From Streptomyces rapamycinicus NRRL 5491 (lineage in GTDB: Bacteria > Actinomycetota > Actinomycetes > Streptomycetales > Streptomycetaceae): DNA of 64,000 nucleotides. Below, in pieces: positions 1 through 8,308 of this stretch (its first letter is position 1; the number at the start of each line of letters is the position of its first letter). A program made the translations under genes and the position numbers. The stretch covers positions 2,356,001-2,420,000 of the forward strand of contig NZ_CP085193.1 of assembly GCF_024298965.1 (NCBI RefSeq). The letters are read 5' to 3'. The notes beneath the pieces were generated by a model. That model was not told where the DNA came from, made no database searches, and was given only the letters and a program-made list of their open reading frames with translations.

Positions 1-22
1 CCTGTCCGAGCTGAAGGGCTGA
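1..22 (+). CDS. 3' tail of an upstream gene (partial)
   Basis: Positions 2-22 read L-S-E-L-K-G-stop (TGA at 20-22), only four bases before the GTG start of the next gene. This tight spacing is typical of the multi-subunit cation/proton antiporter operons to which the next gene belongs, where the preceding gene is usually a small NuoK/MnhC-like membrane subunit. Identity cannot be shown from six residues; the MnhC/NuoK suggestion is inference from context. Confidence 0.45.
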
Positions 23-26
23 CCGG

Positions 27-1841
27 GTGGACACCACGCGACTGCTGCCGCTGGTGGTGGCGCTGCCGCTGCTGGGCGCGGCGGTGCTGGTGGCCACCGG
101 ACGGCGGCTGCCCCGGCTGGTCTCCGACATCGTCGGCTGCGCCTTCGCCGCCGCCACCGCCGCCACGGCGCTCCTGGTGCTGTTCCGGGCCGGCCGTCCC
201 GGACCGGGGACGTATCCGGTGGAGTGGGTGGGCGGCTGGCGGCGGGTGGGCATCGTGCTGGTCGGCGATCCACTGGGGGCCGGGCTCGCGGCGCTGGTCT
301 CGCTGCTCGTCGTCGCCGTCCTCGTCTACTCCTGGCGCTACTTCGAGGAGCCGCCGCGCCGTCACACCGGCTCCTTCCCCGCGCTGATCCTGGTGTTCCA
401 GGCGGGCATGTGCGGTTTCGCGCTGACCGGCGACCTGTTCAACGCCTTCGTCTCCTTCGAGCTGATGGGCGTGGTCGCCTACGCGCTGACCGGCTTCCGC
501 GTGGAGGACCCCAAACCGCTGCAGGGCGCGCTGGCCTTCGGGGTGGTGAACTCCCTCGGCGGCTACGTCACCTTGCTGGGCGTCACACTGCTCTACGCGC
601 GCACCGGGGAACTGGGGTTCGCCCAGATCGGGCGGAGGCTGGACACGGACGGGCCGGACGGGCCGGTGCTCGCCGCGTTCGTCCTGGTGACCACCGGGCT
701 GCTGGTGAAGGCGGCCGCCGTTCCGTTCCACTTCTGGCTGCCCGACGCACACGCGGTCGCCCCGACACCGGTGTGCATGCTGCTGTCCGGGGTGATGGTG
801 GAGCTCGGTGTCTACGGGGTCGCCCGGGTCTACTGGACGGTCTTCTCCGGACCCGGAGGGCTCTCCCACCCCGACTTCACCCGCGCCCTGCTGGTGCTGG
901 GCGTCCTCACGGCGCTCCTGGGCGCGGTGATGTGCTGGCAGCAGCGCCATCTCAAACGGCTGCTGGCGTTGTCGACCGTGGCCCACACCGGGCTGTTCCT
1001 GATCGGCGTCGCCGTGCTGACCCCCGAGGGGATCTCGGGCACCGCGCTGTACGTGCTGGGCCACGCGGGTGTGAAGGCGGCGCTCTTCGCCTGCGCCGGG
1101 GTGCTGCTGGACCGGTACGCGACCGTGGACGAGCACGAGCTGTTCGGCCGGGCCCGGGAACTGCCGGCGGTCGGCGTGCTGTTCGCGGTGGGCGGGCTGG
1201 GCCTGTGCGGGCTGCCGCCGTTCGGCTCCGGGCTCGGCAAGGCCGCCGCGGAGGAGGCCGCGGGGCACACCGCCGGATGGCTGCCCGCGCTCTACGTCCT
1301 GGTGTCGGCGGTGACCGGGGGCGCGGTGCTGCGCGCCGGGCTGCGGATCTTCGCCGGAGTGGGCCGGCGGCCCCGGGACGAGGAGGAGGGCGGCCCGGAG
1401 ACCACCGGCGAGGAGGAGCCCGAGACCCGCGGCCGCCTCGGGCGCATCCCGGTGCCACTGCTGGCGGTGCCCGCCGCGCTGCTGGCCGCGTCGCTGGCCC
1501 TCGGGGTGATCCCGGCCGTCGGGTCCGCGGTCGGCCGGGCCGGGGCGCTGTTCACTGACACCGGCGGCTACCGCCGGACGGTCCTCGACGGACACGCCGC
1601 GGCCGCCCCGGCGCATCCGCCACCGCACTGGCAGCTGACCGGGATCCTGCTCGGGCTGCTCTCCGCGGCCCTCGCCATCACCCTGGCCACACTGGCGGTG
1701 CGGCGGCCGGTCCACACCGGGACGGCCGCGCTACTCGCGCCCGTACGACGACTGCAGTCCGGGCATATCGGCGACTACGTCGCCTGGCTGATCGCCGGGA
1801 CGGCGCTGCTCACGGTGCTGACCGTCCCGGGGGTCCACTGA
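27..1841 (+). CDS. Proton-translocating membrane subunit, MnhD/NuoL-M family
   Basis: A 604-aa polytopic membrane protein with roughly 14 hydrophobic segments, of the family shared by Mrp antiporter subunit D, NuoL/M/N of complex I and membrane-bound hydrogenase subunits. It probably moves protons or exchanges Na+/H+ across the cytoplasmic membrane. The family's charged residues are visible: Glu145 in DLFNAFVSFELMGVV and Lys228 in GLLVKAAAVPFHFWLPDAH, followed by the HLKRLLALSTVAHTG segment. A Glu-rich hydrophilic insertion lies near residues 447-475 before the last helices. The GTG start sits four bases after the upstream stop, so the gene is probably the downstream member of an operon. A strong hairpin follows it. 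Whether it works in an Mrp antiporter or a complex-I-like enzyme cannot be decided from this gene alone. Confidence 0.85.
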   Translation: MDTTRLLPLVVALPLLGAAVLVATGRRLPRLVSDIVGCAFAAATAATALLVLFRAGRPGPGTYPVEWVGGWRRVGIVLVGDPLGAGLAALVSLLVVAVLVYSWRYFEEPPRRHTGSFPALILVFQAGMCGFALTGDLFNAFVSFELMGVVAYALTGFRVEDPKPLQGALAFGVVNSLGGYVTLLGVTLLYARTGELGFAQIGRRLDTDGPDGPVLAAFVLVTTGLLVKAAAVPFHFWLPDAHAVAPTPVCMLLSGVMVELGVYGVARVYWTVFSGPGGLSHPDFTRALLVLGVLTALLGAVMCWQQRHLKRLLALSTVAHTGLFLIGVAVLTPEGISGTALYVLGHAGVKAALFACAGVLLDRYATVDEHELFGRARELPAVGVLFAVGGLGLCGLPPFGSGLGKAAAEEAAGHTAGWLPALYVLVSAVTGGAVLRAGLRIFAGVGRRPRDEEEGGPETTGEEEPETRGRLGRIPVPLLAVPAALLAASLALGVIPAVGSAVGRAGALFTDTGGYRRTVLDGHAAAAPAHPPPHWQLTGILLGLLSAALAITLATLAVRRPVHTGTAALLAPVRRLQSGHIGDYVAWLIAGTALLTVLTVPGVH

Positions 1842-1847
1842 GCCGCC

Positions 1848-1870
1848 GGGACCGGGGCGCGCCCGGTCCC
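1848..1870. terminator. Hairpin terminator between convergent genes
   Basis: A perfect 9-bp stem (GGGACCGGG at 1848-1856, CCCGGTCCC at 1862-1870) with a 5-nt loop lies seven bases after the antiporter stop and just before the end of the convergent small gene. There is no T-tract, as is usual in Streptomyces. It could serve both directions. Confidence 0.6.
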
Positions 1871-1875
1871 ATGGG

Positions 1876-2064
1876 TCAGCGGTGGCGCAGTGCCGAGATC
1901 AGCTGGCTCTTGGACATCTGGGATCTGCCCTCGATGCCCGCCTTCTGGGCCTCGCGGTACAGGTCCTCCTTGGTCCGCGTCTCCATGCCGCCCGACTTGG
2001 CGCCCCCGCGGGCCGCCATACGGCGCCCCGACGTCTTCCCGCTCTTGGCGGTCGCTTTGGCCAT
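1876..2064 (-). CDS. Small basic protein with Rho-N/SAP-like C-terminus
   Basis: A 62-aa lysine/arginine-rich protein. The N-terminal half (residues 1-30) is low-complexity A/K/S/G/R. The C-terminal half, around TKEDLYREAQKAGIEGRSQM then SKSQLISALRHR, resembles the short helical Rho N-terminal/SAP-like fold that occurs in many small actinobacterial proteins, often labelled plasmid stabilization protein. Such folds bind nucleic acid, so a DNA- or RNA-binding role is plausible but not shown. The ATG is preceded by GGAGGCGGAAC, a good ribosome site. It stands alone between two hairpins, convergent with the antiporter gene. Confidence 0.7.
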   Translation of the reverse strand: MAKATAKSGKTSGRRMAARGGAKSGGMETRTKEDLYREAQKAGIEGRSQMSKSQLISALRHR

Positions 2065-2180
2065 GTTCCGCCTCCTTCCGCCTCAAGTGTCCGGTACGGG
2101 GCGGAACATCGCTCGCGGGACTACTCCGAGCGGAGCGTCGCCCGGCCGCGAGGATCCCCGGCCGCGGGGATCGGAGAACG

Positions 2181-2203
2181 GGCCCGGGTCCGGGATCCGG
2201 GCC
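2181..2203 (-). terminator. Hairpin at the 3' end of ppm
   Basis: GGCCCGG (2181-2187) pairs with CCGGGCC (2197-2203) around a 9-nt loop, directly abutting the TAG stop of the glycosyltransferase gene. This is a probable terminator for the lnt-ppm transcript. Confidence 0.4.
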
Positions 2204-3090
2204 TAGGACTCCGTGGAGTCCTTGCGGCCCAGCACCTTGTTGACCCGCGAGCCCACGCCCCAGGACATCACCCGCCAGGCCGCCTCCGTGACGATGTCGC
2301 GGCTCATCTTGCTCTCGCCGCGCTCGCGTTCGATGAAGGTGACCGGGACCTCGATGACGTGGAAGCCCGCCTTGATGGCCCGCCAGGCCAGGTCGATCTG
2401 GAAGCAGTAGCCCTGGGAGGCGACCTCGTCCATGCCGATGCCCTCGAGCGTCTCCTTGCGGAACGCCCGGTAACCCGCCGTCATGTCGCGGATCGGGACG
2501 TCGAGGAGCAGACGGGAGTAGGTGCTGCCGCCCCGGGAGATGAACTCGCGGGACTTGGGCCAGTTGACGATGCGGCCGCCGGGCACCCAGCGGGAGCCGA
2601 TCACCAGATCCGCGCCCTTGAGCGCGGTGAGCAGCCGGGGCAACTCCTCGGGCTGGTGGGAGCCGTCGGCGTCCATCTCCACCAGCACGCCGTAGCCGTG
2701 CTCGATGCCCCAGCGGAACCCGGCCAGATAGGCGGCGCCGAGGCCCTCCTTGCCCTTGCGGTGCAAGACCTTGACGTGGTCGTCCTCGGCAGCCAGCTCA
2801 TCGGCGACCTTGCCCGTGCCGTCCGGGCTGTTGTCGTCCGCGACGAGGATGTGCGCGTCCGGAACCGACTCCCGGACCCGCGCGACGATCGGCTTGATGT
2901 TCTCCGCCTCGTTGTAGGTCGGGATGATCACCAAGGTCGTACCGAGCGGACCGTACTTCCGCCGGCCACCGTCGTCCTGGCCCTCGTTGCTACGGCGCGG
3001 CTCCCCAGCCTCGGCGCCGGCCTCCTCGGCCTTCGCGCTCGGCTCGTCGGCCTTGGTGCCAGGCTCCTCGGCCTCGCGTGCGTCGCTCAC
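2203..3090 (-). CDS. ppm: Polyprenol monophosphomannose synthase (GT2)
   Basis: A 295-aa GT2 glycosyltransferase that transfers mannose from GDP-mannose to polyprenyl phosphate, making the lipid-linked donor for protein O-mannosylation. The first 45 residues are Ala/Glu/Lys-rich and disordered-looking. The catalytic domain starts at TTLVIIPTYNEAENI (51-65), followed by ADDNSPDGTGK (84-94), the metal-binding DAD within EMDADGSH (138-145), and GSRWVPGG. No membrane helices follow, as expected for the soluble catalytic domain. I chose the GTG at 3090: it lies two bases after the lnt stop and is preceded by GAGAAGGGGCAG. An upstream in-frame start inside lnt would add 30 unlikely residues. Lnt and Ppm are fused in Mycobacterium tuberculosis Ppm1, and here they are separate but adjacent, so coupled expression is likely. 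Confidence 0.9.
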   Translation of the reverse strand: MSDAREAEEPGTKADEPSAKAEEAGAEAGEPRRSNEGQDDGGRRKYGPLGTTLVIIPTYNEAENIKPIVARVRESVPDAHILVADDNSPDGTGKVADELAAEDDHVKVLHRKGKEGLGAAYLAGFRWGIEHGYGVLVEMDADGSHQPEELPRLLTALKGADLVIGSRWVPGGRIVNWPKSREFISRGGSTYSRLLLDVPIRDMTAGYRAFRKETLEGIGMDEVASQGYCFQIDLAWRAIKAGFHVIEVPVTFIERERGESKMSRDIVTEAAWRVMSWGVGSRVNKVLGRKDSTES

Positions 3091-3092
3091 GG

Positions 3093-4943
3093 CTACTGCC
3101 CCTTCTCGTCCGTACGTCCCCGACGGCCGATCATGATCGCGGCCGCGCAGGACAGAACGCCCACCATAGCGAGCACCCACTCGGGGGTCGCACCGACGCG
3201 GTCGGCCAGGGTCTTGCCGTCACGCAGCGGGATGCGCGCGGTGAGCACATCTTGCGTGAATTCTTTCGTCCGCTGCTCGATCGTGCCATCCGGGGCGACC
3301 ACTGCGCTGATCCCGCTGGTGGCCGCGGTGATCACCGGCCGACCGTGTTCGATCGCCCTCAGCTTGGACATGACCAGCTGCTGCTCGGGCTGGCCGCTGC
3401 GTCCATAGGTGGCGTTGTTGGTCTGGACGACGATCGCCCGGGCGCCCGCGTTGACCGTGTCGCGCACGATCTCGTCGTAGGCGACCTCGAAGCAGATCAC
3501 ATCGCCGAGCCGCGCCGGGCCGACGTTCAGCACACCGGTGTGGTCGCCGGGGTAGAAGTCGCGCGGCACCCGCTGCAGCCGGGTGATGACCTTGCTGAGC
3601 TCCTGGCGGAAGGGGACGTACTCGCCGAAGGGCACCGGGTGCTGCTTGGTGTACGAGGCGCCGGGGCCGCTCTTCGGGTCCCAGACGATGCCCTGGTTCT
3701 CCACATAGCCCTGTTTGGTCGGATGGTCGACCAGGGCGCCGACCAGCACCGGAACGCCGATCGCCCGCACGGCCTCGTCAATCCGGGCGTATGCCTCCCG
3801 ATACTGGAAGGGATCGAGGTCGGAGGCGTTTTCCGGCCATATGACGAGATCGGGCTTGGCGATCCGGCCCGCCTTGACGTCCTTAGCCAGGTTCAGGGTC
3901 GCCTTCACATGGTTGTCGAGGATCATCATCGGGCGGCCCAGGAAGTCCATACCGGGCTGCTGCACATTGCCCTGGACGACGGCGATGTCGACCGAGTCGT
4001 CGGCGGCGGTGGGGATGGGCACCGCGAATCCGGCGGCCGTCACGGCGGCCGCGACGGCCACGGCCCCGGCGGCGGGCAGGGCGCGGCGCGCCGAGAAGCC
4101 CCCGGCGCCGCGCAGCCGCCACAGGGTGAGCGCGGCACCCGCGAGCGCTCCGCCCGTCAGGGCGACGCCGAAGGTGACCAGCGGGGCGCCGCCCAGCGCG
4201 GCGAGCGGGGTGTAGGGCGAGCCGGTGTTGGCGAAGGCCAGCCGGCCCCACGGGAAGCCGCCGAAGGGCACCCGGTCGCGGGCCCACTCCTCGGCGACCC
4301 ACAGACAGGCCGTCCACAGCGGCCACAGGGCCGGTACGGGCAGCCGGGAGACCAGGGCCAGGCCCGCGCCCATCAGCGCGAGGAAGGCCGCCTCGATGAT
4401 GGACAGGCCCACCACCGCGTCCCAGCCCACCACGCTGAGCCACTTCAGCAGCAGCAGGAAGAACGGCACCCCGAAGGCGAAGCCCGTCCAGGCGCCCTGG
4501 CGGGCGGTCCGGCCGTGGGTGAGCAGGGCCAGGGCGGCGGCGGCCACCAGGGACAGCGGCCACACCCCGAACGGCGGGAAGGCGAGGCCGAGCGCGAGCC
4601 CGCTGATCACCGCGAGCGCGCTGCGCCGCGCCTCCCGGCGGGCCAGCAGGCCGAGGCGGCGCAGCCGACCGGGCCGCCGCCCCCCGGCGGACGGCGCGGA
4701 GGCGGTCCCCGGCCCGGTGGACGCGGTCCCGGACGCGGCGGACGCGGTCGCGCGGGGTTCGCCGCCCTCGACGGCGTCACGGCCCTCGACGGGATCAGGA
4801 CCCCCCACAGCGTCACCGCCCTCGGCGCCATCGGCGCCCTCCGTGGGCGGCGTGGCGGCGGAGCCGGTCGTCCGCTGACCCGGTCGGTCTGCGTCCGGCC
4901 CGGTGGGGGCGGCTTCGGCGGTGGTGTCGGAACCCGATGGCAC
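3093..4943 (-). CDS. lnt: Apolipoprotein N-acyltransferase
   Basis: A 616-aa membrane enzyme that adds the third acyl chain to the N-terminal cysteine of lipoproteins. Residues 1-95 are an unusual Ala/Gly/Glu/Thr-rich cytoplasmic extension of low complexity. Several hydrophobic helices follow (about 108-305), then a periplasmic-type nitrilase domain (about 318-565) and a last helix near 590. The Glu-Lys-Cys triad is intact: Glu371 in LVIWPENASD, Lys433 in YTKQHPVPFGEYVP and Cys484 in GDVICFEVAYDE. The GTG start is preceded by AGGAAGG. The gene forms a two-gene unit with ppm. Streptomyces often carry two Lnt paralogues, and this window cannot show which one this is. Confidence 0.92.
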   Translation of the reverse strand: MPSGSDTTAEAAPTGPDADRPGQRTTGSAATPPTEGADGAEGGDAVGGPDPVEGRDAVEGGEPRATASAASGTASTGPGTASAPSAGGRRPGRLRRLGLLARREARRSALAVISGLALGLAFPPFGVWPLSLVAAAALALLTHGRTARQGAWTGFAFGVPFFLLLLKWLSVVGWDAVVGLSIIEAAFLALMGAGLALVSRLPVPALWPLWTACLWVAEEWARDRVPFGGFPWGRLAFANTGSPYTPLAALGGAPLVTFGVALTGGALAGAALTLWRLRGAGGFSARRALPAAGAVAVAAAVTAAGFAVPIPTAADDSVDIAVVQGNVQQPGMDFLGRPMMILDNHVKATLNLAKDVKAGRIAKPDLVIWPENASDLDPFQYREAYARIDEAVRAIGVPVLVGALVDHPTKQGYVENQGIVWDPKSGPGASYTKQHPVPFGEYVPFRQELSKVITRLQRVPRDFYPGDHTGVLNVGPARLGDVICFEVAYDEIVRDTVNAGARAIVVQTNNATYGRSGQPEQQLVMSKLRAIEHGRPVITAATSGISAVVAPDGTIEQRTKEFTQDVLTARIPLRDGKTLADRVGATPEWVLAMVGVLSCAAAIMIGRRGRTDEKGQ

Positions 4944-5520
4944 GGTGCGGCCTTCCTACAGGTCGTGCTGTGGTGAGGTGACCGTATAACGCGGGCGCGC
5001 GGAAGTGGTCCCGAGGTGCGGATTGTGACCTCGGGGTAGAGAAACGCTTCGGCCATGGCGGGGGTTCCCTCGCCCGGCGGCGGCCCCGCCCCCGCGTCGG
5101 GGGGCGGTCCGCCGGTGTGCGCGTGCGGAGTGGGGGCCCGACGCCCTTCGGGCCGACCTGGGACCCGCTGGCTGCGGATCGACCGAGAGCCGTTGTCTAC
5201 TGAGCGTCCGGGCCCCTCCCGGGTCGCACCTGCCGACCCGGCGATCCCTCCCTCGCCCCCGTGCACTGGACCTGGCTCCCAGTGGTGGCGCACCGGGTGG
5301 CGCGTCTCCCTCTGGCCCAGCGGCGTTCGACGACTGCGTGAAGATTCCCCGGTCGGGCGTCCTGTGGTGGACGAGGCCGAACCTACCGGCCACCGACCGC
5401 ACCCTGTCAACAGCCACATGACCTGCGCCGTTTCCCCAAATGACCAGGTCAGTACGGACGGTGTTCAGATGCCACGACAGGCCGGGGGCTCATCGTTCGG
5501 CGGTACGGGGCGCCCGCGCG
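4944..5520. other. 577-bp region without a convincing gene
   Basis: Between the lnt start and the amidohydrolase stop, both read on the minus strand. It should contain the lnt promoter near 4960-5050, but I see no clear -35/-10 pair. A small UUCG-type hairpin (GCCC-TTC-GGGC) occurs near 5140-5155. Open frames across it have Pro/Arg/Gly-rich, non-protein-like composition and were rejected. Confidence 0.5.
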
Positions 5521-7164
5521 TCACTCGTCCGGCCGGAGGTGGACGGTGCGTCCGCCCACCACCGTGCGCACGCAGACGGGCAGTTGACCGCCGGGAGTGA
5601 GGTCGGGGAGCCCGGGGGTGCCGGAGCGTGGGTCGGTGGACCATCCGGCGACCCGCGTGTCGGGCACCTGCACGATGAGCTCACCCGTCCGCCAGATCGC
5701 GTAGTCGGCGGGCGCGCCGGGCGCCAGGACGCCCGCGTCGTCCCGTCCGACGGCCCGCCAGCCGCCGCGGGTGTGGGCTGTGAAGGCGGCGCGGACGGAG
5801 ATCCGGTGCTCCGGGGTGCGGTGGAAGGCGGCGGCGCGCACGGTGCCCCAGGGGTCGAGCGGGGTGACGGGGCTGTCGGAGCCGAGCGCCAGGGGCACTC
5901 CGGCGCGCAGCAGCGCCGCGTAGGGGTTGAGGGTGCGGGCCCGCCCGGGGCCGAGCCGCTGGGCGTACATGCCGTCCTCGCCGCCCCACAGGGCGTCGAA
6001 GGCGGGCTGGACGGAGGCGGTGAGGCCGAGGTCGGCGAAGGCCGCGATGGTCTCGGGGGTGAGCATCTCGGCGTGTTCGACACGGTGCCGCGCGGCGCGC
6101 ACACGGGCCGGCCCGACCGTGTCGGCGGCGGCCCGTACGCCCTTCACGACGGCCGTGACGGCGGCGTCGCCGATGGCGTGGAAACCGGCCTGGATCCCGG
6201 CCTCGGTGCAGGCGGTGACGTGGGCGGCGACGGCCGCCGCGTCCAGGTAGGCGGTGCCGGAGTGCGGCGTGTCGGCGTAGGGCTGGTGGAGACACGCCGT
6301 GTGCGAGCCGAGCGCCCCGTCGACGAAGAGGTCGCCCGCCGCGCCGATGGCGCCGAGTTCGCGCACCTTGTCCAGGTCGGAGGCGCTGCTCGCGGCCTCG
6401 GCCCAGTAGCCGTACACCCGCGGCCCCGGCTCCCCGGCGGCGATCTCGAGCAGCCCGGTGAGGTCGTCCTCGGAGGAGATGTCGGGCCCGGCGCATTCAT
6501 GGAGGGTGCCGATGCCGAGCGAGGCGGCGCGGGCGAGGGCGGCCCGCTGGGCGTCGGCGCGCTGCCGCTCGGTGATGACCTCGTGGGCGGCGGCGCGTAC
6601 GGCGTGGTGGGCGGCGCCGGTCAGCGGCGTGTCGGGGTGGTACCCGGCCAGGTCCGACACGCCGGGCACGAGGTCCAGGAGCGCGGTGGTGACGACGGCG
6701 GAGTGCACATCGATGCGGGTGAGATAGAGGGGGCGGCCGCCGGTCGCCTGGTCCAGCTCGGCCCGGGAGGGCGGCCGCCCCTCGGGCCAGCGGGCGGCGT
6801 CCCAGCCGTGGCCGAGCAGCACCCGGTCGGCGGGGTGGGCGGCGGCGTGGGCGCGCACCCGCTCCAGCGCGTCGGGGAGCGTACGGGCGCCGGTGAGATC
6901 GAGTCCGGTGAGGGCGAGTCCGGTCGCGGTGGTGTGCACATGCGCATCGGTGAAGGCGGGCGTCACCAGTGCCCCGTCCAGCTGGATGACCTCGTCCACA
7001 CCGTCCGCGAAGCCGTCCGCGGCCCCTTCGGAGCCGACCCAGGCGACGGTGCCCCGCTCGACGACCATCGCGGTCGCGAACGGATCGGCGGGGCTGTGGA
7101 CCTCACCTCCGCGCAGCAGGACGGTACGGCCTTCGGGGGCCTGGGCGGGGGCGGGGTCGTTCAC
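5521..7164 (-). CDS. YtcJ-type metal-dependent amidohydrolase
   Basis: A 547-aa amidohydrolase-superfamily protein of the YtcJ group (amidohydrolase 3). These hydrolyse C-N bonds with one or two metal ions, and the substrate is unknown. Visible signatures are the first metal motif DAHVH (73-77), HAIGD within IQAGFHAIGDAAV, HRVEHAEML, and the C-terminal GSDSPVTPLDPWG. The length fits the family (about 530-560 aa). The GTG at 7164 gives the usual beginning with a small beta-sandwich before the metal motif. A longer reading frame continues into the regulator gene and is not credible. It lies 49 bp downstream of the Lrp/AsnC gene on the same strand and is probably co-transcribed. No signal peptide is seen, so it is cytoplasmic. 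Confidence 0.82.
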   Translation of the reverse strand: MNDPAPAQAPEGRTVLLRGGEVHSPADPFATAMVVERGTVAWVGSEGAADGFADGVDEVIQLDGALVTPAFTDAHVHTTATGLALTGLDLTGARTLPDALERVRAHAAAHPADRVLLGHGWDAARWPEGRPPSRAELDQATGGRPLYLTRIDVHSAVVTTALLDLVPGVSDLAGYHPDTPLTGAAHHAVRAAAHEVITERQRADAQRAALARAASLGIGTLHECAGPDISSEDDLTGLLEIAAGEPGPRVYGYWAEAASSASDLDKVRELGAIGAAGDLFVDGALGSHTACLHQPYADTPHSGTAYLDAAAVAAHVTACTEAGIQAGFHAIGDAAVTAVVKGVRAAADTVGPARVRAARHRVEHAEMLTPETIAAFADLGLTASVQPAFDALWGGEDGMYAQRLGPGRARTLNPYAALLRAGVPLALGSDSPVTPLDPWGTVRAAAFHRTPEHRISVRAAFTAHTRGGWRAVGRDDAGVLAPGAPADYAIWRTGELIVQVPDTRVAGWSTDPRSGTPGLPDLTPGGQLPVCVRTVVGGRTVHLRPDE

Positions 7165-7213
7165 GGCGGGCTGCCTCGATGGGGGTATGCGACGAGGGGT
7201 GTCGGAAGGGCGT

Positions 7214-7654
7214 TCAGACGCGCGGCGGGCGCGCCTCGTAGGGCGTGGAGAGGACCACGGTGGTGCGGGTGGAGACACCGGCCAGCGAGCGGATCCGGCT
7301 GAGCAGGTGCTCCAGCTCCAGCGGGGTCGCGACGCGCACCTTGAGGATGTAGTTCTCATCGCCCGCGACGCTGTGGCACGCCTCGATCTCGGGCACCTCG
7401 GCGAGCCGCTCGGAGATGTCGTCGGGCGCGCTGGGGTCGAAGGGTTTGACCGAGATGAACGCGGTAAGGGGAAGCCCGACGGCCTCGGGGTCCACGACGG
7501 CGGCATAGCCGCGGATCACGCCACGCTGCTCGAGACGGCGTACCCGCTGGTGCACGGCCGATGTGGACAGGCCGGTGGCCTTGCCCAGGTCCGTGTAGCT
7601 CATCCGGCCGTCCTTGACGAGCAGCTCCACGATCTGTCTGTCCAACTCCTCCAC
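7214..7654 (-). CDS. Lrp/AsnC-family transcriptional regulator
   Basis: A 146-aa protein of standard Lrp/AsnC size. Residues 1-55 form the winged helix (DRQIVELLVKDGRMSYTDLG, then STSAVHQRVRRLEQRGVIRG). Residues about 62-140 form the RAM ligand-binding domain, including PEIEACHSVAGDENYILKV. Such proteins sense amino acids or related small molecules and often regulate neighbouring genes. The GTG start has AAGGTGA upstream. The amidohydrolase downstream is the obvious candidate target. A perfect inverted repeat lies about 110 bp upstream. Confidence 0.88.
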   Translation of the reverse strand: MEELDRQIVELLVKDGRMSYTDLGKATGLSTSAVHQRVRRLEQRGVIRGYAAVVDPEAVGLPLTAFISVKPFDPSAPDDISERLAEVPEIEACHSVAGDENYILKVRVATPLELEHLLSRIRSLAGVSTRTTVVLSTPYEARPPRV

Positions 7655-7761
7655 AGCCGATCACCTTATGTGGTCGGGAGGGCTCCGGCACAACGGGTGG
7701 GCACCGGGTGGACACGGGGTGGACACAGCGGTCATAGGCGCCGCTACGCCGCACCTGCACC

Positions 7762-7787
7762 GGGCATGTGACGAACGCCACATGCCC
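7762..7787. promoter_or_regulatory. Perfect 9-bp inverted repeat between divergent genes
   Basis: GGGCATGTG (7762-7770) and CACATGCCC (7779-7787) are perfect complements separated by 8 bp. The dyad lies between the divergently read regulator and the zinc-ribbon-like gene, so it may be an operator, possibly for the Lrp-type protein. A structured leader is an alternative. Confidence 0.4.
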
Positions 7788-7893
7788 TCATGGGTGTCCT
7801 ATGAGATGCGGCGATTACCTATGCGGCCGCGAGGGAAATGCTTGCTGTGGTCGAGGCCGACGCGCCTGGCCAGCCCACCCGAGGGGGAAACTC

Positions 7894-8259
7894 ATGCCTC
7901 ATCTCGAGCGCCTCGACGCAGGCGACATCGATATCCACGAGATCCACGACACCTATGAGATGTTCCGGGTGATCTGCCCGGACTGCGCGCGTCCCATCGC
8001 GCTCCTCGCCGACGAGGACGTCCTTCCCGAGCACGCGCTGTGCTCGTCCCCGTGGGACCCGTTCGGGCTCACGGTCTGCGCCGGCACCGGCCGCCGGGTG
8101 GCCGACGCCGAGCCCGCCGACGCGTCGCTGGACGCGTTCGAGCGGGACGCCGCGCTGCTGCTGACGCTTCCGGCGGGCCTGGACTGGCGGACGCAGCCGT
8201 TCTCCCACCTCGGCGGCCCCGGCTCCCGGCCGGTGCGCTTCCCGGTGACACGGGGGTAG
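7894..8259 (+). CDS. Conserved hypothetical protein with a CPxC motif
   Basis: A 121-aa protein that I do not recognise by function. It starts MPHLERLDAGDIDIHEIHDT and contains CPDCARPIALL (about residues 30-40), with further cysteines near 51 and 62 that could complete a metal site. The second half is acidic and Leu-rich. I chose the ATG at 7894 because GAGGGGGAAA precedes it at the right spacing. An upstream ATG at 7768 would add a Cys-rich stretch but lies inside the inverted repeat and has no ribosome site. It is divergent from the Lrp-type regulator and convergent with the acyl-CoA dehydrogenase. Confidence 0.6.
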   Translation: MPHLERLDAGDIDIHEIHDTYEMFRVICPDCARPIALLADEDVLPEHALCSSPWDPFGLTVCAGTGRRVADAEPADASLDAFERDAALLLTLPAGLDWRTQPFSHLGGPGSRPVRFPVTRG

Positions 8260-8308
8260 CGAAACGGCGGGGGCGCAACAAGCCGCACCCCCAACCGGAA
8301 CACCGGCC

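Noticed and set aside
1882..4976. Long plus-strand frames opposite ppm and lnt
   Set aside because: Antisense shadows of two genes with intact catalytic motifs; no ribosome sites or recognisable domains.
4956..5419. Minus-strand frames in the gap upstream of lnt
   Set aside because: Arg/Gly/Pro-rich composition, no domain, no ribosome site. They look like chance frames in GC-rich DNA.
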